Assembly (NCBI GenBank): GCA_025936615.1
Contig: JAICSZ010000184.1
Location: forward strand, 1 to 5,147
Length of the DNA: 5,147 nucleotides
Direction of reading: 5' to 3'
Origin: Pedococcus sp.
GTDB taxonomy: Bacteria; Actinomycetota; Actinomycetes; Actinomycetales; Dermatophilaceae
A program made the translations under genes and the position numbers. This document shows positions 1 to 5,147 of this stretch, piece after piece. The notes beneath the pieces are model-generated. The model was not told where the DNA came from. It did no database searches and saw only the letters and a list, made by a program, of their open reading frames with translations. How positions within the stretch are numbered: position 1 is the stretch's first letter; each line of letters opens with the position of its first letter.

Positions 1-1038
1 GGCGTCGACGATGCGCACGTCGACGAAGGGCTGCGGCTTGCCGACCGACCCCGCCTTGGTGACGGCGTGCGCCTCGTCGAGGAGGAACGCGGTCGGGCCG
101 GTCTCGGTCATGCCCATGCCCTGGCGGACCTGCACGCCTTTGCTATCGAGGCGTTCCAGCAGCGGCACCGGCATCGCCGCGCCACCGGAGGACCACGAGC
201 GCACGCGCGACAGGTCGGCGCGGACGAAGTCCGGGTGCTCGGCCATCAGCTGGTACATCGTCGGCACCCCGAAGAACACGGTGGCCCGCTCGCTCAGCAG
301 CCCGATGCTCTGGGCGGGGTCGAAGGACTCCGGAATGACCGTCGTCCCGCCGACGAACACCATCGGCAGGGCCATCAGGTTCCACCCGCCGGTGTGGAAC
401 TGCGGGAGCACCGACAGGAAGGTGTCGTCGGCGGTGAGGCCTGCAGCCATGCCGATGTTGAGGTGGTTGACCAGCGCCATGCCCGCGGTGTTCTCGACAC
501 CCTTGGGCCTGCCCGTGGTGCCGGACGTGTACATGAGGTACCAGAGCTGGGTCTCCTCGCGGGGGTCGTGGACGAGCTGACGGCCAGAGGCCGCAGCCAG
601 GACCTGCTCGTATGCCGCGCCCGTCCCGTCGTCGTCGAAGGACAGCAGCCGCAGCGGGCCACGTTCGCCGAGAACGGTGTCGGCCAGGCGCGCAGCCGTC
701 TCGGTGTGGGTCGCGTCGTGGACGACGCCCAGGGCGTCGGCGTCGCGCAGGATGTACTCGAGCTCGGTCTGGGCGAGCCGCCAGTTGAGCGGCACGAGGA
801 CGGCCCCGAGCTTGGCGCACGCGAACAGCAGCTCCACCGCGTCGGTGCGGTTGCGGGCGAGGGTCGCGACGCGGCTCCCGGCGGTGACTCCCCACTCGTC
901 CCGGAGGAACTCGGCGGCGCGGCTGGCCCGCTCCTCGAGCTGGGCGTAGGTGAACTCGCGTCCGCGGTCCGGGTCGACGAGGGCGGGCCGGTCGCCATCG
1001 AGGTCGGCTCGCTTGGCGGTCAGGTCGGGCAGTCTCAC
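1..1038 (-). CDS. AMP-forming acyl-CoA synthetase (fatty-acid/carboxylate-CoA ligase), 3' end outside window
   Basis: Activates a carboxylic acid to its acyl-adenylate with ATP and then to the CoA thioester; cytoplasmic or membrane-peripheral. Read on the minus strand from GTG at 1038, 346 codons are visible before the left edge. Seen: the ATP-binding P-loop YTSGTTGRPKG at residues 170-180, the FHTGGWN segment at 214-220, a GVPTMYQLM stretch at 257-265, SSGGAAMP at 283-290 and the adenylate-binding QGMGMTETGP at 306-315. The last third of the enzyme, including the hinge and the C-terminal lid with the catalytic lysine, lies outside the window; the family is usually about 500-550 residues. The start is fixed by a GTGA overlap with the upstream crotonase stop and by a GGAG Shine-Dalgarno at 1048-1045, six bases before it. 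Translational coupling with the crotonase is likely. The family is certain; the acyl substrate (medium/long-chain, aromatic or other) cannot be told from this part. Confidence 0.95.
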   Translation of the reverse strand, partial: MRLPDLTAKRADLDGDRPALVDPDRGREFTYAQLEERASRAAEFLRDEWGVTAGSRVATLARNRTDAVELLFACAKLGAVLVPLNWRLAQTELEYILRDADALGVVHDATHTETAARLADTVLGERGPLRLLSFDDDGTGAAYEQVLAAASGRQLVHDPREETQLWYLMYTSGTTGRPKGVENTAGMALVNHLNIGMAAGLTADDTFLSVLPQFHTGGWNLMALPMVFVGGTTVIPESFDPAQSIGLLSERATVFFGVPTMYQLMAEHPDFVRADLSRVRSWSSGGAAMPVPLLERLDSKGVQVRQGMGMTETGPTAFLLDEAHAVTKAGSVGKPQPFVDVRIVDA

Positions 1039-1841
1039 GGCTCGCTCCGCTGGTCGGTCCGCGTTCGCGAACCCAGGAAGTCGCGCATCCCGCGCGCGGC
1101 CTCCTCGGTCGTCACCTGGTCGAGGAACGACTCCAGCTCGCGGGCGAGGCGCTCCTGGACGGAAGCCAGGTCGCCGCGGACGAGACGCTTGGTCCTGGCG
1201 AGGGCGCCCGGACGAAGTCCGGCCATCCGGGTCGCGAGCTCACGAGCTCGTCCGCGGGGGTCGTCGTCCAGGTGGGTGACCAGTCCCCACGCGAGCGCGG
1301 TGTCCGCGTCCACCCGGTCGTCGAGCAGCTGCCACGCCAGGGCTCTGCGCCGGCCAACCAGCTCGGGCAACAGCGCCGTCCAGCCGCCGTCCGGGCTGAA
1401 GCCGACCTGCGCGTAGTACGGCGCGAACCAGGCCCGGGGCGACGCCACGGTGACGTCGCCGGCGAGCACCAGCCCGAGCGAGCCGCCGGTGACCGGCCCG
1501 TCCACTGCGACGACCACCGGCGCATCGAGCCGCAGCAGGTCCATGACGAGTGCGTGGAGCTCTCCGACGGTGCGACGGGCGTAGTCGCGCAGGGCGCTGT
1601 CGGTGTGCCGCGCGAAGCCGGCGACGTCACCGCCGGTGCTGAAGCTGGGACCGGCCGCCTCGAGGAGCAGGACCCGCACGTCGGTGGACCCGGCCGCACC
1701 GGCTACCTCGTCCCGGGCGGCCACCAGCAGCTCCGGCACGAGGGCGTTGTGCCGCTCCGGTCGGTTGAGGGTGAGCACCCGGACCGGCCCCTCGTCGTGG
1801 CCGCGCACGAGCGCACCCGCCGGGGCGTCGCTGACCGCCAC
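1035..1841 (-). CDS. Enoyl-CoA hydratase/isomerase-family (crotonase-fold) protein
   Basis: Crotonase-fold enzyme of 268 residues from the GTG at 1841, normal for the family. Visible: the N-terminal strand VRVLTLNRPERHNAL (20-34), first oxyanion-hole region FSTGGD (67-72), second oxyanion-hole region VDGPVTGGSLG (113-123) and the FAPYYAQVGFSPDGGWT block (139-155). By remembered alignment to rat mitochondrial enoyl-CoA hydratase, the Glu144 position is Gly123 and the Glu164 position is Tyr143, so simple hydratase activity is doubtful. Asp151 in SPDGGW matches the catalytic aspartate of PaaG-type enoyl-CoA isomerases, so an isomerase or another crotonase reaction is more likely. Start choice: AAGGGAGGGG lies six bases before GTG 1841 and fits the usual N-terminus; an in-frame ATG at 1883 (282 residues) overlaps the PIG-L stop as ATGA but has no Shine-Dalgarno. 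It overlaps the acyl-CoA synthetase by 4 bp, which suggests both act on the same CoA ester. Confidence 0.92.
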   Translation of the reverse strand: MAVSDAPAGALVRGHDEGPVRVLTLNRPERHNALVPELLVAARDEVAGAAGSTDVRVLLLEAAGPSFSTGGDVAGFARHTDSALRDYARRTVGELHALVMDLLRLDAPVVVAVDGPVTGGSLGLVLAGDVTVASPRAWFAPYYAQVGFSPDGGWTALLPELVGRRRALAWQLLDDRVDADTALAWGLVTHLDDDPRGRARELATRMAGLRPGALARTKRLVRGDLASVQERLARELESFLDQVTTEEAARGMRDFLGSRTRTDQRSEP

Positions 1842-1845
1842 GCCA

Positions 1846-1855
1846 CCCCTCCCTT
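1846..1855 (-). promoter_or_regulatory. Shine-Dalgarno that decides the crotonase start
   Basis: On the minus strand the sequence AAGGGAGGGG ends six bases before GTG 1841. It is the strongest anti-16S match seen in the window. It favours GTG 1841 over the in-frame ATG at 1883, which has no comparable element upstream. Confidence 0.7.
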
Positions 1856-1861
1856 CCAACC

Positions 1862-1910
1862 TGACAGGTGGTTCAGGCGTCATTGTTGGTAGGTGTGGGC
1901 TGACCTGTCA
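1862..1910. repeat. Inverted repeat TGACAGGT / ACCTGTCA flanking the crotonase leader (possible operator)
   Basis: TGACAGGT (1862-1869) is matched by its exact reverse complement ACCTGTCA (1903-1910), centre to centre 41 bp, about four helical turns. The left copy lies within a perfect palindrome ACCTG-A-CAGGT (1859-1869). The right copy lies within TGACCTGTCA (1901-1910) and overlaps the candidate -35 hexamer. This is the geometry of a repressor with one site over the -35 and one just after the start point. It could also fold as an RNA stem with a 33-base loop, or be coincidence. No regulator gene is visible in the window. Confidence 0.4.
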
Positions 1911-2737
1911 AGGACGGCCTCGAACGGCCAGCCGATCCGCATCCCGCCCTCGTGGGCGCCGGGCCGGTGCAGCCCCGGCTCGATGTAGTGCTCCACACCG
2001 AACATCGCTGCGAACGGCTCGGCGGGGATGCCGAGCAGCATCTCGATGTCGCTCGCCTGACTGCGGTGGGCCTCCAACGACGCCCGGCGCTGCGGAAGGT
2101 AGGCCCTGACGTCGACCTGCCAGTCGATCTGCGCCTCGGGGGTGCCCATCGGGTTGCCGTCGTCCTGGGGCTGGTCCGGGTCGAACGCCGCGTCGCCCTG
2201 CCCCGACGCAACCGCCGCTTCGTAGAAGTACCGCATCTGGTCCCGGTTGAACGTCGACTCGAGCAGTCGGGGCCGGTGCGCCGCGCGGGCAGCCGCGTGG
2301 TGCACCAGGCGGTTGACCCGGACGTGGTCCGGGTGGCCGTAGCCGCCGTGCCCGTCGTACCCGACGAGCACGTTGGCGGCCTCCTCGTCCAGCACCGCGA
2401 CCAGCCGCTGTGCCGCCTCGTCCAGGTCGGCCCGCAGGAACGCGCCGTCGGCGGTGTTCTGCTCCCAGCCGGTCATGCCCGAGTCGGCGTAGCCGAGCCA
2501 CGCGATCCGCTGCACCCCGAGCACCTTCGCGGACGCCTGCGCCTCACGCCTCCGCCAGTGAACCAGCGTCTCGCCCTCTCGCAGCCCCTCGGCAGGCAGC
2601 TCGCCGTGGTCCCCGTTGGTGGCGAACACCGTGACGACACGGTGGCCCTCGGCGACAGCTCTGGCCATCGACCCGGAGGTTTGCGACGCCTCGTCGTCGG
2701 GGTGGGCGTGCAGGAAGACGATCGTGGACACGCGCAC
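1880..2737 (-). CDS. PIG-L (LmbE/MshB-type) family zinc-dependent deacetylase
   Basis: Member of the PIG-L deacetylase superfamily, cytoplasmic metalloenzymes that remove acetyl from N-acetylglucosaminyl groups or cleave related amides (MshB and Mca in mycothiol metabolism, LmbE-like proteins). The 285 residues match the family's usual size. Seen: AHPDDE at 11-16, where His12 and Asp15 would bind zinc and Asp14 would be the catalytic base; TNGDHGE at 40-46; and GGYGHPDHV at 131-139, with His138 as the third zinc ligand. Those roles come from MshB. The MshB-style DPNGG is here YDGHGG, so I do not assign mshB or mca; substrate unknown. Start: GTG 2737 begins a short lead into the first strand; no good Shine-Dalgarno precedes it, and a second GTG at 2731 is possible. 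It lies upstream of the crotonase gene and is divergent from the MATE gene over 32 bp. Confidence 0.9.
   Translation of the reverse strand: MRVSTIVFLHAHPDDEASQTSGSMARAVAEGHRVVTVFATNGDHGELPAEGLREGETLVHWRRREAQASAKVLGVQRIAWLGYADSGMTGWEQNTADGAFLRADLDEAAQRLVAVLDEEAANVLVGYDGHGGYGHPDHVRVNRLVHHAAARAAHRPRLLESTFNRDQMRYFYEAAVASGQGDAAFDPDQPQDDGNPMGTPEAQIDWQVDVRAYLPQRRASLEAHRSQASDIEMLLGIPAEPFAAMFGVEHYIEPGLHRPGAHEGGMRIGWPFEAVLDRSAHTYQQ
1882..1911 (-). promoter_or_regulatory. Candidate sigma-70-type promoter for the crotonase/acyl-CoA synthetase pair
   Basis: On the minus strand a perfect TTGACA (1911-1906) is followed after 18 bp by AACAAT (1887-1882), which matches TATAAT at four of six positions. Transcription would start near 1875, giving a leader of roughly 34 bases that carries the strong Shine-Dalgarno before GTG 1841. 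The element lies inside the 3' end of the PIG-L gene. Seen: the hexamers and spacing. Inferred: promoter activity and the start point. A chance match is possible, though TTGACA is uncommon in DNA this GC-rich. Confidence 0.45.
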
Positions 2738-2757
2738 ATCATCGCGCAGCAGGCAAG

Positions 2758-2769
2758 TAGCGTGGCCCG
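2758..2769 (+). promoter_or_regulatory. Candidate -10 element for leaderless MATE transcript
   Basis: TAGCGT (2758-2763) fits the actinobacterial -10 pattern TANNNT and ends six bases before the GTG at 2770, so transcription would begin at or next to the first base of the start codon. No Shine-Dalgarno-like sequence is evident before that GTG, as expected for leaderless translation. No clear -35 hexamer is seen. The whole 2738-2769 gap must also serve the divergent PIG-L gene, for which I could not identify a convincing promoter. Confidence 0.4.
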
Positions 2770-4116
2770 GTGAGGACCGTGCGCGACCCGGCGCAGAGCC
2801 GGGAGATCCTGCACCTCGCCCTACCTGCCTTCCTCGCCCTCGTGGCCGAGCCGCTCTTCCTGCTGGCCGACTCGGCGATCATCGGCCACCTCGGTACCGC
2901 CCAGCTCGCCGGGCTCGGCGTCGCCAGTGCCACCCTCATCACGGCCGCGAACATCTTCGTGTTCCTCGCCTACGGCACCACCTCGATCGTGGCCCGCCAG
3001 GTCGGGGCCGGCTCCGAGCGCGGTGCGCTCGAGGCCGGGATCGACGGCACCTGGCTGGCCATCGCCCTCGGCGCCGTCACCACTGTCGTGGTCGCCCTGG
3101 CGGCCGAGCCGTTGTGTCGGCTCTTCGGTGCATCCGACGACGCCATCGGGTATGCCGCGACCTACCTTCGCGTGGCAGCGTTCGGCATCCCGGCGATGCT
3201 GGTGGCGCTGGCCGCCATGGGCGTGCTCCGTGGGCTCCAGGACACCCGGACCCCGCTGGTCGCCTCGGTCACCGGTTTCTCGGCAAACGTCGTGCTCAAC
3301 CTGCTGTTCGTCTACGGGTTCGGTTGGGGCATAGCGGGATCCGCATGGGGGACGGTCATCGCCCAGACCGGCATGGCCACGGCACTGGTGGTCGTCATGG
3401 TCGCCCACGCCCGCCGCGCCGGTGCAGCCCTGCACCCACACCCCGGACGCGTGCTGCGTGCTGGACTCACCGGCATACCGCTGCTGGTGCGCACCTTGGC
3501 GCTGCGCGCGATCCTGCTGGTCACCACCTGGGTCGCAGCCGGGCTCGGCGACGTGCCGCTGGCGGCGCACCAGGTCGCGGCGACGGTGTGGAGCTTCCTG
3601 GCGTTCGCGCTCGACGCGCTCGCCATCGCCGCGCAGGCGCTCACCGGCAAGGCCCTGGGAGCCGGCGACGTGGCCGCTGCGCGGTCGGCCACCTCGACGA
3701 TGGTGCGGTGGGGGGTGTGGGGCGGTGCGGTGCTCGGGCTGCTCGTCCTGGCGCTGCACCGAGTCATCCCGATGGCGTTCACCACCGACCCCGCGGTGCG
3801 CTCGGCGCTGGCGGCGGCGCTGGTGGTCGTGGCGATCGGGCAGCCGTTGTCCGGCTACGTCTTCGTCGTGGACGGGGTGCTCATCGGAGCCGGTGACGGG
3901 GCCTGGCTGGCCCGCGCGATGGTGGCGACGTTGGTGCTCTACCTGCCGTTCGCGCTGGCAGTGCACGTCGACGGCGGAACGTTGCTCGCGATCGGGGCGC
4001 CCTCGGCGGTGGCGGTGCTGTGGGCGGCGTTCACGGTCTTCATGGCGATCCGCGCCGGCTTCTTCTGGTGGCGGGTCCGCTCCGACCGTTGGGCCGTCAC
4101 GGGCGCGTTCCGCTGA
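2770..4116 (+). CDS. MATE family efflux transporter (DinF-like)
   Basis: Integral cytoplasmic-membrane antiporter of the MATE family, expected to expel cationic or organic compounds in exchange for Na+ or H+. The 448 residues with about twelve hydrophobic segments match the family. Seen: first helix EPLFLLADSAIIGHLG (27-42) with membrane Asp34 at the position of the DinF-branch functional aspartate; ARQVGAGSERGA (75-86) after the second helix; and, in the second half, AAHQVAATVWSF (265-276) and AQALTGKALGAGD (288-300), echoing the first half as expected from the internal two-fold repeat. DGVLIGAGD (368-376) is also characteristic. The tail is short and basic. It is probably monocistronic, flanked by a divergent PIG-L gene and a convergent DUF2784 gene, both oppositely oriented. 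The GTG start at 2770 has no Shine-Dalgarno and may be leaderless. The family is clear; substrate and coupling ion are not known, so I withhold the symbol dinF. Confidence 0.95.
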   Translation: MRTVRDPAQSREILHLALPAFLALVAEPLFLLADSAIIGHLGTAQLAGLGVASATLITAANIFVFLAYGTTSIVARQVGAGSERGALEAGIDGTWLAIALGAVTTVVVALAAEPLCRLFGASDDAIGYAATYLRVAAFGIPAMLVALAAMGVLRGLQDTRTPLVASVTGFSANVVLNLLFVYGFGWGIAGSAWGTVIAQTGMATALVVVMVAHARRAGAALHPHPGRVLRAGLTGIPLLVRTLALRAILLVTTWVAAGLGDVPLAAHQVAATVWSFLAFALDALAIAAQALTGKALGAGDVAAARSATSTMVRWGVWGGAVLGLLVLALHRVIPMAFTTDPAVRSALAAALVVVAIGQPLSGYVFVVDGVLIGAGDGAWLARAMVATLVLYLPFALAVHVDGGTLLAIGAPSAVAVLWAAFTVFMAIRAGFFWWRVRSDRWAVTGAFR

Positions 4117-4471
4117 CGCGACGGCGCCAGCGGGCCCACCAGCCCACCCACGACACCGCGACGAGCACCGCGACGACGGCCTGCAGCAGTCCCGTGTAGC
4201 GCGCCGGGTAGAGCACGCCCTCGATGTAGGTGTCGATGAACCCGGTGCCGGCCAGCCTGGCCTCGCCGGCCCGGGCGCGGGCCCAGTTCTCGAGGTCGGT
4301 GAGCGGGCACACGACGTGGAAGACCACGATGACGAGCCCCCACAGCGCGGCCGGGACGTGGAACCAGATGACGCGGCGCCACCGCCACGCAAGGAACCCG
4401 CCGAGGACCACGAAGACCAAGAAGCCGAAGTGCACCACCATGGTCGCCGAACCCAACGCGCGGTAGCCCAC
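4097..4471 (-). CDS. DUF2784 family small membrane protein
   Basis: Small integral membrane protein of 124 residues that I recognise as DUF2784, a family of unknown function. Hydrophobic segments fall at about 9-29, 33-53 and 94-112. The signature CPLTDLENWARARAG (55-69) follows the second segment, and His14 and the WFHVPAALWG stretch (36-45) lie in the membrane part as in relatives. The C-terminus is strongly basic (WWARWRRR, 111-118). The start is the GTG at 4471: GAGG (4482-4479) overlaps the stop of the upstream GGT-like gene and sits seven bases away. An internal ATG (residue 11) is less likely because it would cut into the first membrane segment. It lies 9 bp after the GGT-like gene, so co-transcription and coupling are likely. 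Its end overlaps the convergent MATE gene by 20 bp. I cannot assign a function. Confidence 0.9.
   Translation of the reverse strand: MGYRALGSATMVVHFGFLVFVVLGGFLAWRWRRVIWFHVPAALWGLVIVVFHVVCPLTDLENWARARAGEARLAGTGFIDTYIEGVLYPARYTGLLQAVVAVLVAVSWVGWWARWRRRVSGTRP
4110..4133. terminator. GC-rich hairpin at the MATE/DUF2784 convergent junction
   Basis: CCGCTG (4110-4115) pairs with CAGCGG (4128-4133), and inside it CGC (4117-4119) pairs with GCG (4124-4126) across a four-base loop; one A/C mismatch separates the two stem parts. It covers the MATE stop codon and lies just upstream of the last codons of the convergent DUF2784 gene. There is no T-tract on either side, so it is not a canonical intrinsic terminator; actinobacteria often have such U-less hairpins at gene ends. 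It could act in both directions. It could also be a chance product of the GC-rich sequence. Confidence 0.4.
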
Positions 4472-4480
4472 GACGGCGCC

Positions 4481-5147
4481 TCAGGAGACGCGGGTGGCGG
4501 CCTCGCGGCGGGGGTCGCCTGCCGCCTGCAGCGACCCGTCGGGCGCCCGGACCACCGCCCCCACGCCGCCGAAGAACATCGACTGGGACCCGTGGGAGTA
4601 CGACGCGAGGCCGAGCTCGCCCACCGCCGCCACGACTTCCTCGTCGTCCTCGTGGTCGACCCGCGGTGTCCCGTCGTCCATGATCCGCACGTGCACCCGG
4701 GGCGCGTCGATCGCGTCCTGCAGCTCGTCACCGTGCAGGCAGAACCGTCCCAGCACCTGCATCAGCGCGGTCGTGATGCGGTCGGCGCCGGGGCTGCCCA
4801 CGGCCAGGGCGGCGCCATCGCGGCGCCGCCCCACCGAGGGCGCCATGTTGGAGGCTAGCCTCGTGCCGGGCGCGAGCGCGTGCAGGCCGAGCCGGTTGAG
4901 CTCGGGCTCGCCGAGGCAGTTGTTGAGGAGGATGCCGGTGCCGGGAACCGTTGCGCCGGAACCGTATCCACTGGATGCGGTGATCGCGCAGACGGTGCCG
5001 TCACTGTCCGCAGCGGACACGTGCGCCGTCGACGAGGAGGTGGGCAAGCCGGCCAGTCCGTGCCGATCGATCGTCTCGAGGAGGGCGTAGCCGTCCTCCT
5101 CGAGGTCCGTGGACAGGTCGTGCACCCCGTGCCGGTAGGAGAGCACC
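4481..5147 (-). CDS. Gamma-glutamyltransferase-family Ntn hydrolase, C-terminal part (5' end outside window)
   Basis: C-terminal 222 codons, including the stop, of a gamma-glutamyltranspeptidase-family protein. These enzymes are made as a precursor that cuts itself to expose an N-terminal threonine on the small subunit; family members transfer or hydrolyse gamma-glutamyl groups, often outside the membrane. The gene enters from the right edge, so no start or signal peptide can be judged. Numbering from 5146: STAHVS (39-44) holds the likely self-processing nucleophile Thr40; PGTGILLNN is at 68-76, ASNMAP at 98-103, GSPGADRITT at 117-126, DAIDAPRVH at 144-152 and GDPR at 210-213 near the end. 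The small subunit (about 182 residues) is complete. By remembered alignment to E. coli GGT, several residues that hold the glutamyl amino group differ, so the substrate may not be glutathione. A DUF2784 gene follows after 9 bp. Confidence 0.9.
   Translation of the reverse strand, partial: VLSYRHGVHDLSTDLEEDGYALLETIDRHGLAGLPTSSSTAHVSAADSDGTVCAITASSGYGSGATVPGTGILLNNCLGEPELNRLGLHALAPGTRLASNMAPSVGRRRDGAALAVGSPGADRITTALMQVLGRFCLHGDELQDAIDAPRVHVRIMDDGTPRVDHEDDEEVVAAVGELGLASYSHGSQSMFFGGVGAVVRAPDGSLQAAGDPRREAATRVS

Noticed and set aside
143..895. Minus-strand open frame in the acyl-CoA synthetase region with an arginine-rich product
   Set aside because: It is frame-shifted relative to the true synthetase frame (GTG 1038), which alone carries the P-loop and adenylate motifs without interruption.
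67..1416. Long plus-strand open frame (449 codons) across the acyl-CoA synthetase and crotonase genes
   Set aside because: It is antisense to two genes with clear family motifs; its translation is low-complexity, rich in Arg/Gly/Ala/Val, and shows no recognisable domain. High GC makes such shadow frames common.
1841..1911. Intrinsic terminator between the PIG-L and crotonase genes formed by the TGACAGGT repeat
   Set aside because: The loop would be 33 bases with an 8-bp stem and no following U-tract, so operator-type use fits better than termination.
1880..2737. Naming the PIG-L protein mshB or mca (mycothiol enzymes)
   Set aside because: The zinc motifs are shared by the whole superfamily, and the DPNGG-type segment expected of MshB is not present; no mycothiol genes are nearby.
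1952..2773. Plus-strand open frame (273 codons) opposite the PIG-L gene
   Set aside because: It is a mirror of the PIG-L coding sequence; no motif and no plausible ribosome site seen.
2821..4731. Long minus-strand open frame (636 codons) antisense to the MATE gene
   Set aside because: It lies opposite a confident MATE transporter and crosses the DUF2784 and GGT genes in a different frame. Its product is biased in composition (Arg, Gly, His, Asp, Gln) with no known motif.
1..5147. CRISPR array, tRNA, rRNA, insertion sequence, defence or toxin-antitoxin system
   Set aside because: I saw no regularly spaced repeats, cloverleaf-like sequence, transposase, nuclease or toxin-like frame; nearly all bases are in recognised coding regions.

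Overview
The window looks like ordinary chromosomal DNA from a high-GC actinomycete. The support is very high GC, strong G/C preference at third codon positions, frequent GTG starts, tightly packed genes with ATGA/GTGA overlaps, and protein families typical of that phylum (PIG-L/MshB-like deacetylase, DUF2784, acyl-CoA metabolism). Family-level placement (for example Intrasporangiaceae or Nocardioidaceae) is only an impression. I see no tRNA, rRNA, CRISPR array, insertion sequence, phage gene or plasmid gene.

Layout, left to right. Bases 1-2737 hold a minus-strand cluster, transcribed right to left: a PIG-L (LmbE/MshB-type) metal-dependent deacetylase (2737-1880), an enoyl-CoA hydratase/isomerase-family protein (start at 1841, or 1883 if the overlapping ATG is used; stop at 1035), and an AMP-forming acyl-CoA synthetase (start at 1038, running off the left edge). 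The last two overlap by 4 bp (GTGA) and form a natural pair for activating and then processing a carboxylic acid as its CoA thioester. A promoter-like sequence and a TGACAGGT inverted repeat sit at the PIG-L/crotonase junction, so the acyl-CoA pair may be transcribed on its own.

Bases 2770-4116 hold one plus-strand gene, a MATE-family (DinF-like) multidrug/sodium antiporter, divergent from the PIG-L gene across only 32 bp and possibly leaderless. Bases 4097-5147 hold a second minus-strand pair: the C-terminal half of a gamma-glutamyltransferase-family Ntn hydrolase (enters from the right edge) followed after 9 bp by a small DUF2784 membrane protein. The DUF2784 and MATE genes converge and overlap by 20 bp, with a GC-rich hairpin at the junction.

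How the genes work together: the crotonase/acyl-CoA synthetase pair is a plausible catabolic unit. The other neighbours have no obvious shared pathway. I found no clear new multi-gene system. The most interesting points are enzyme-level: a crotonase lacking both classical catalytic glutamates but keeping a PaaG-type aspartate, and a GGT-like enzyme whose gamma-glutamyl pocket residues appear replaced. Regulatory candidates at 1859-1911, 2758-2770 and 4110-4133 come next.
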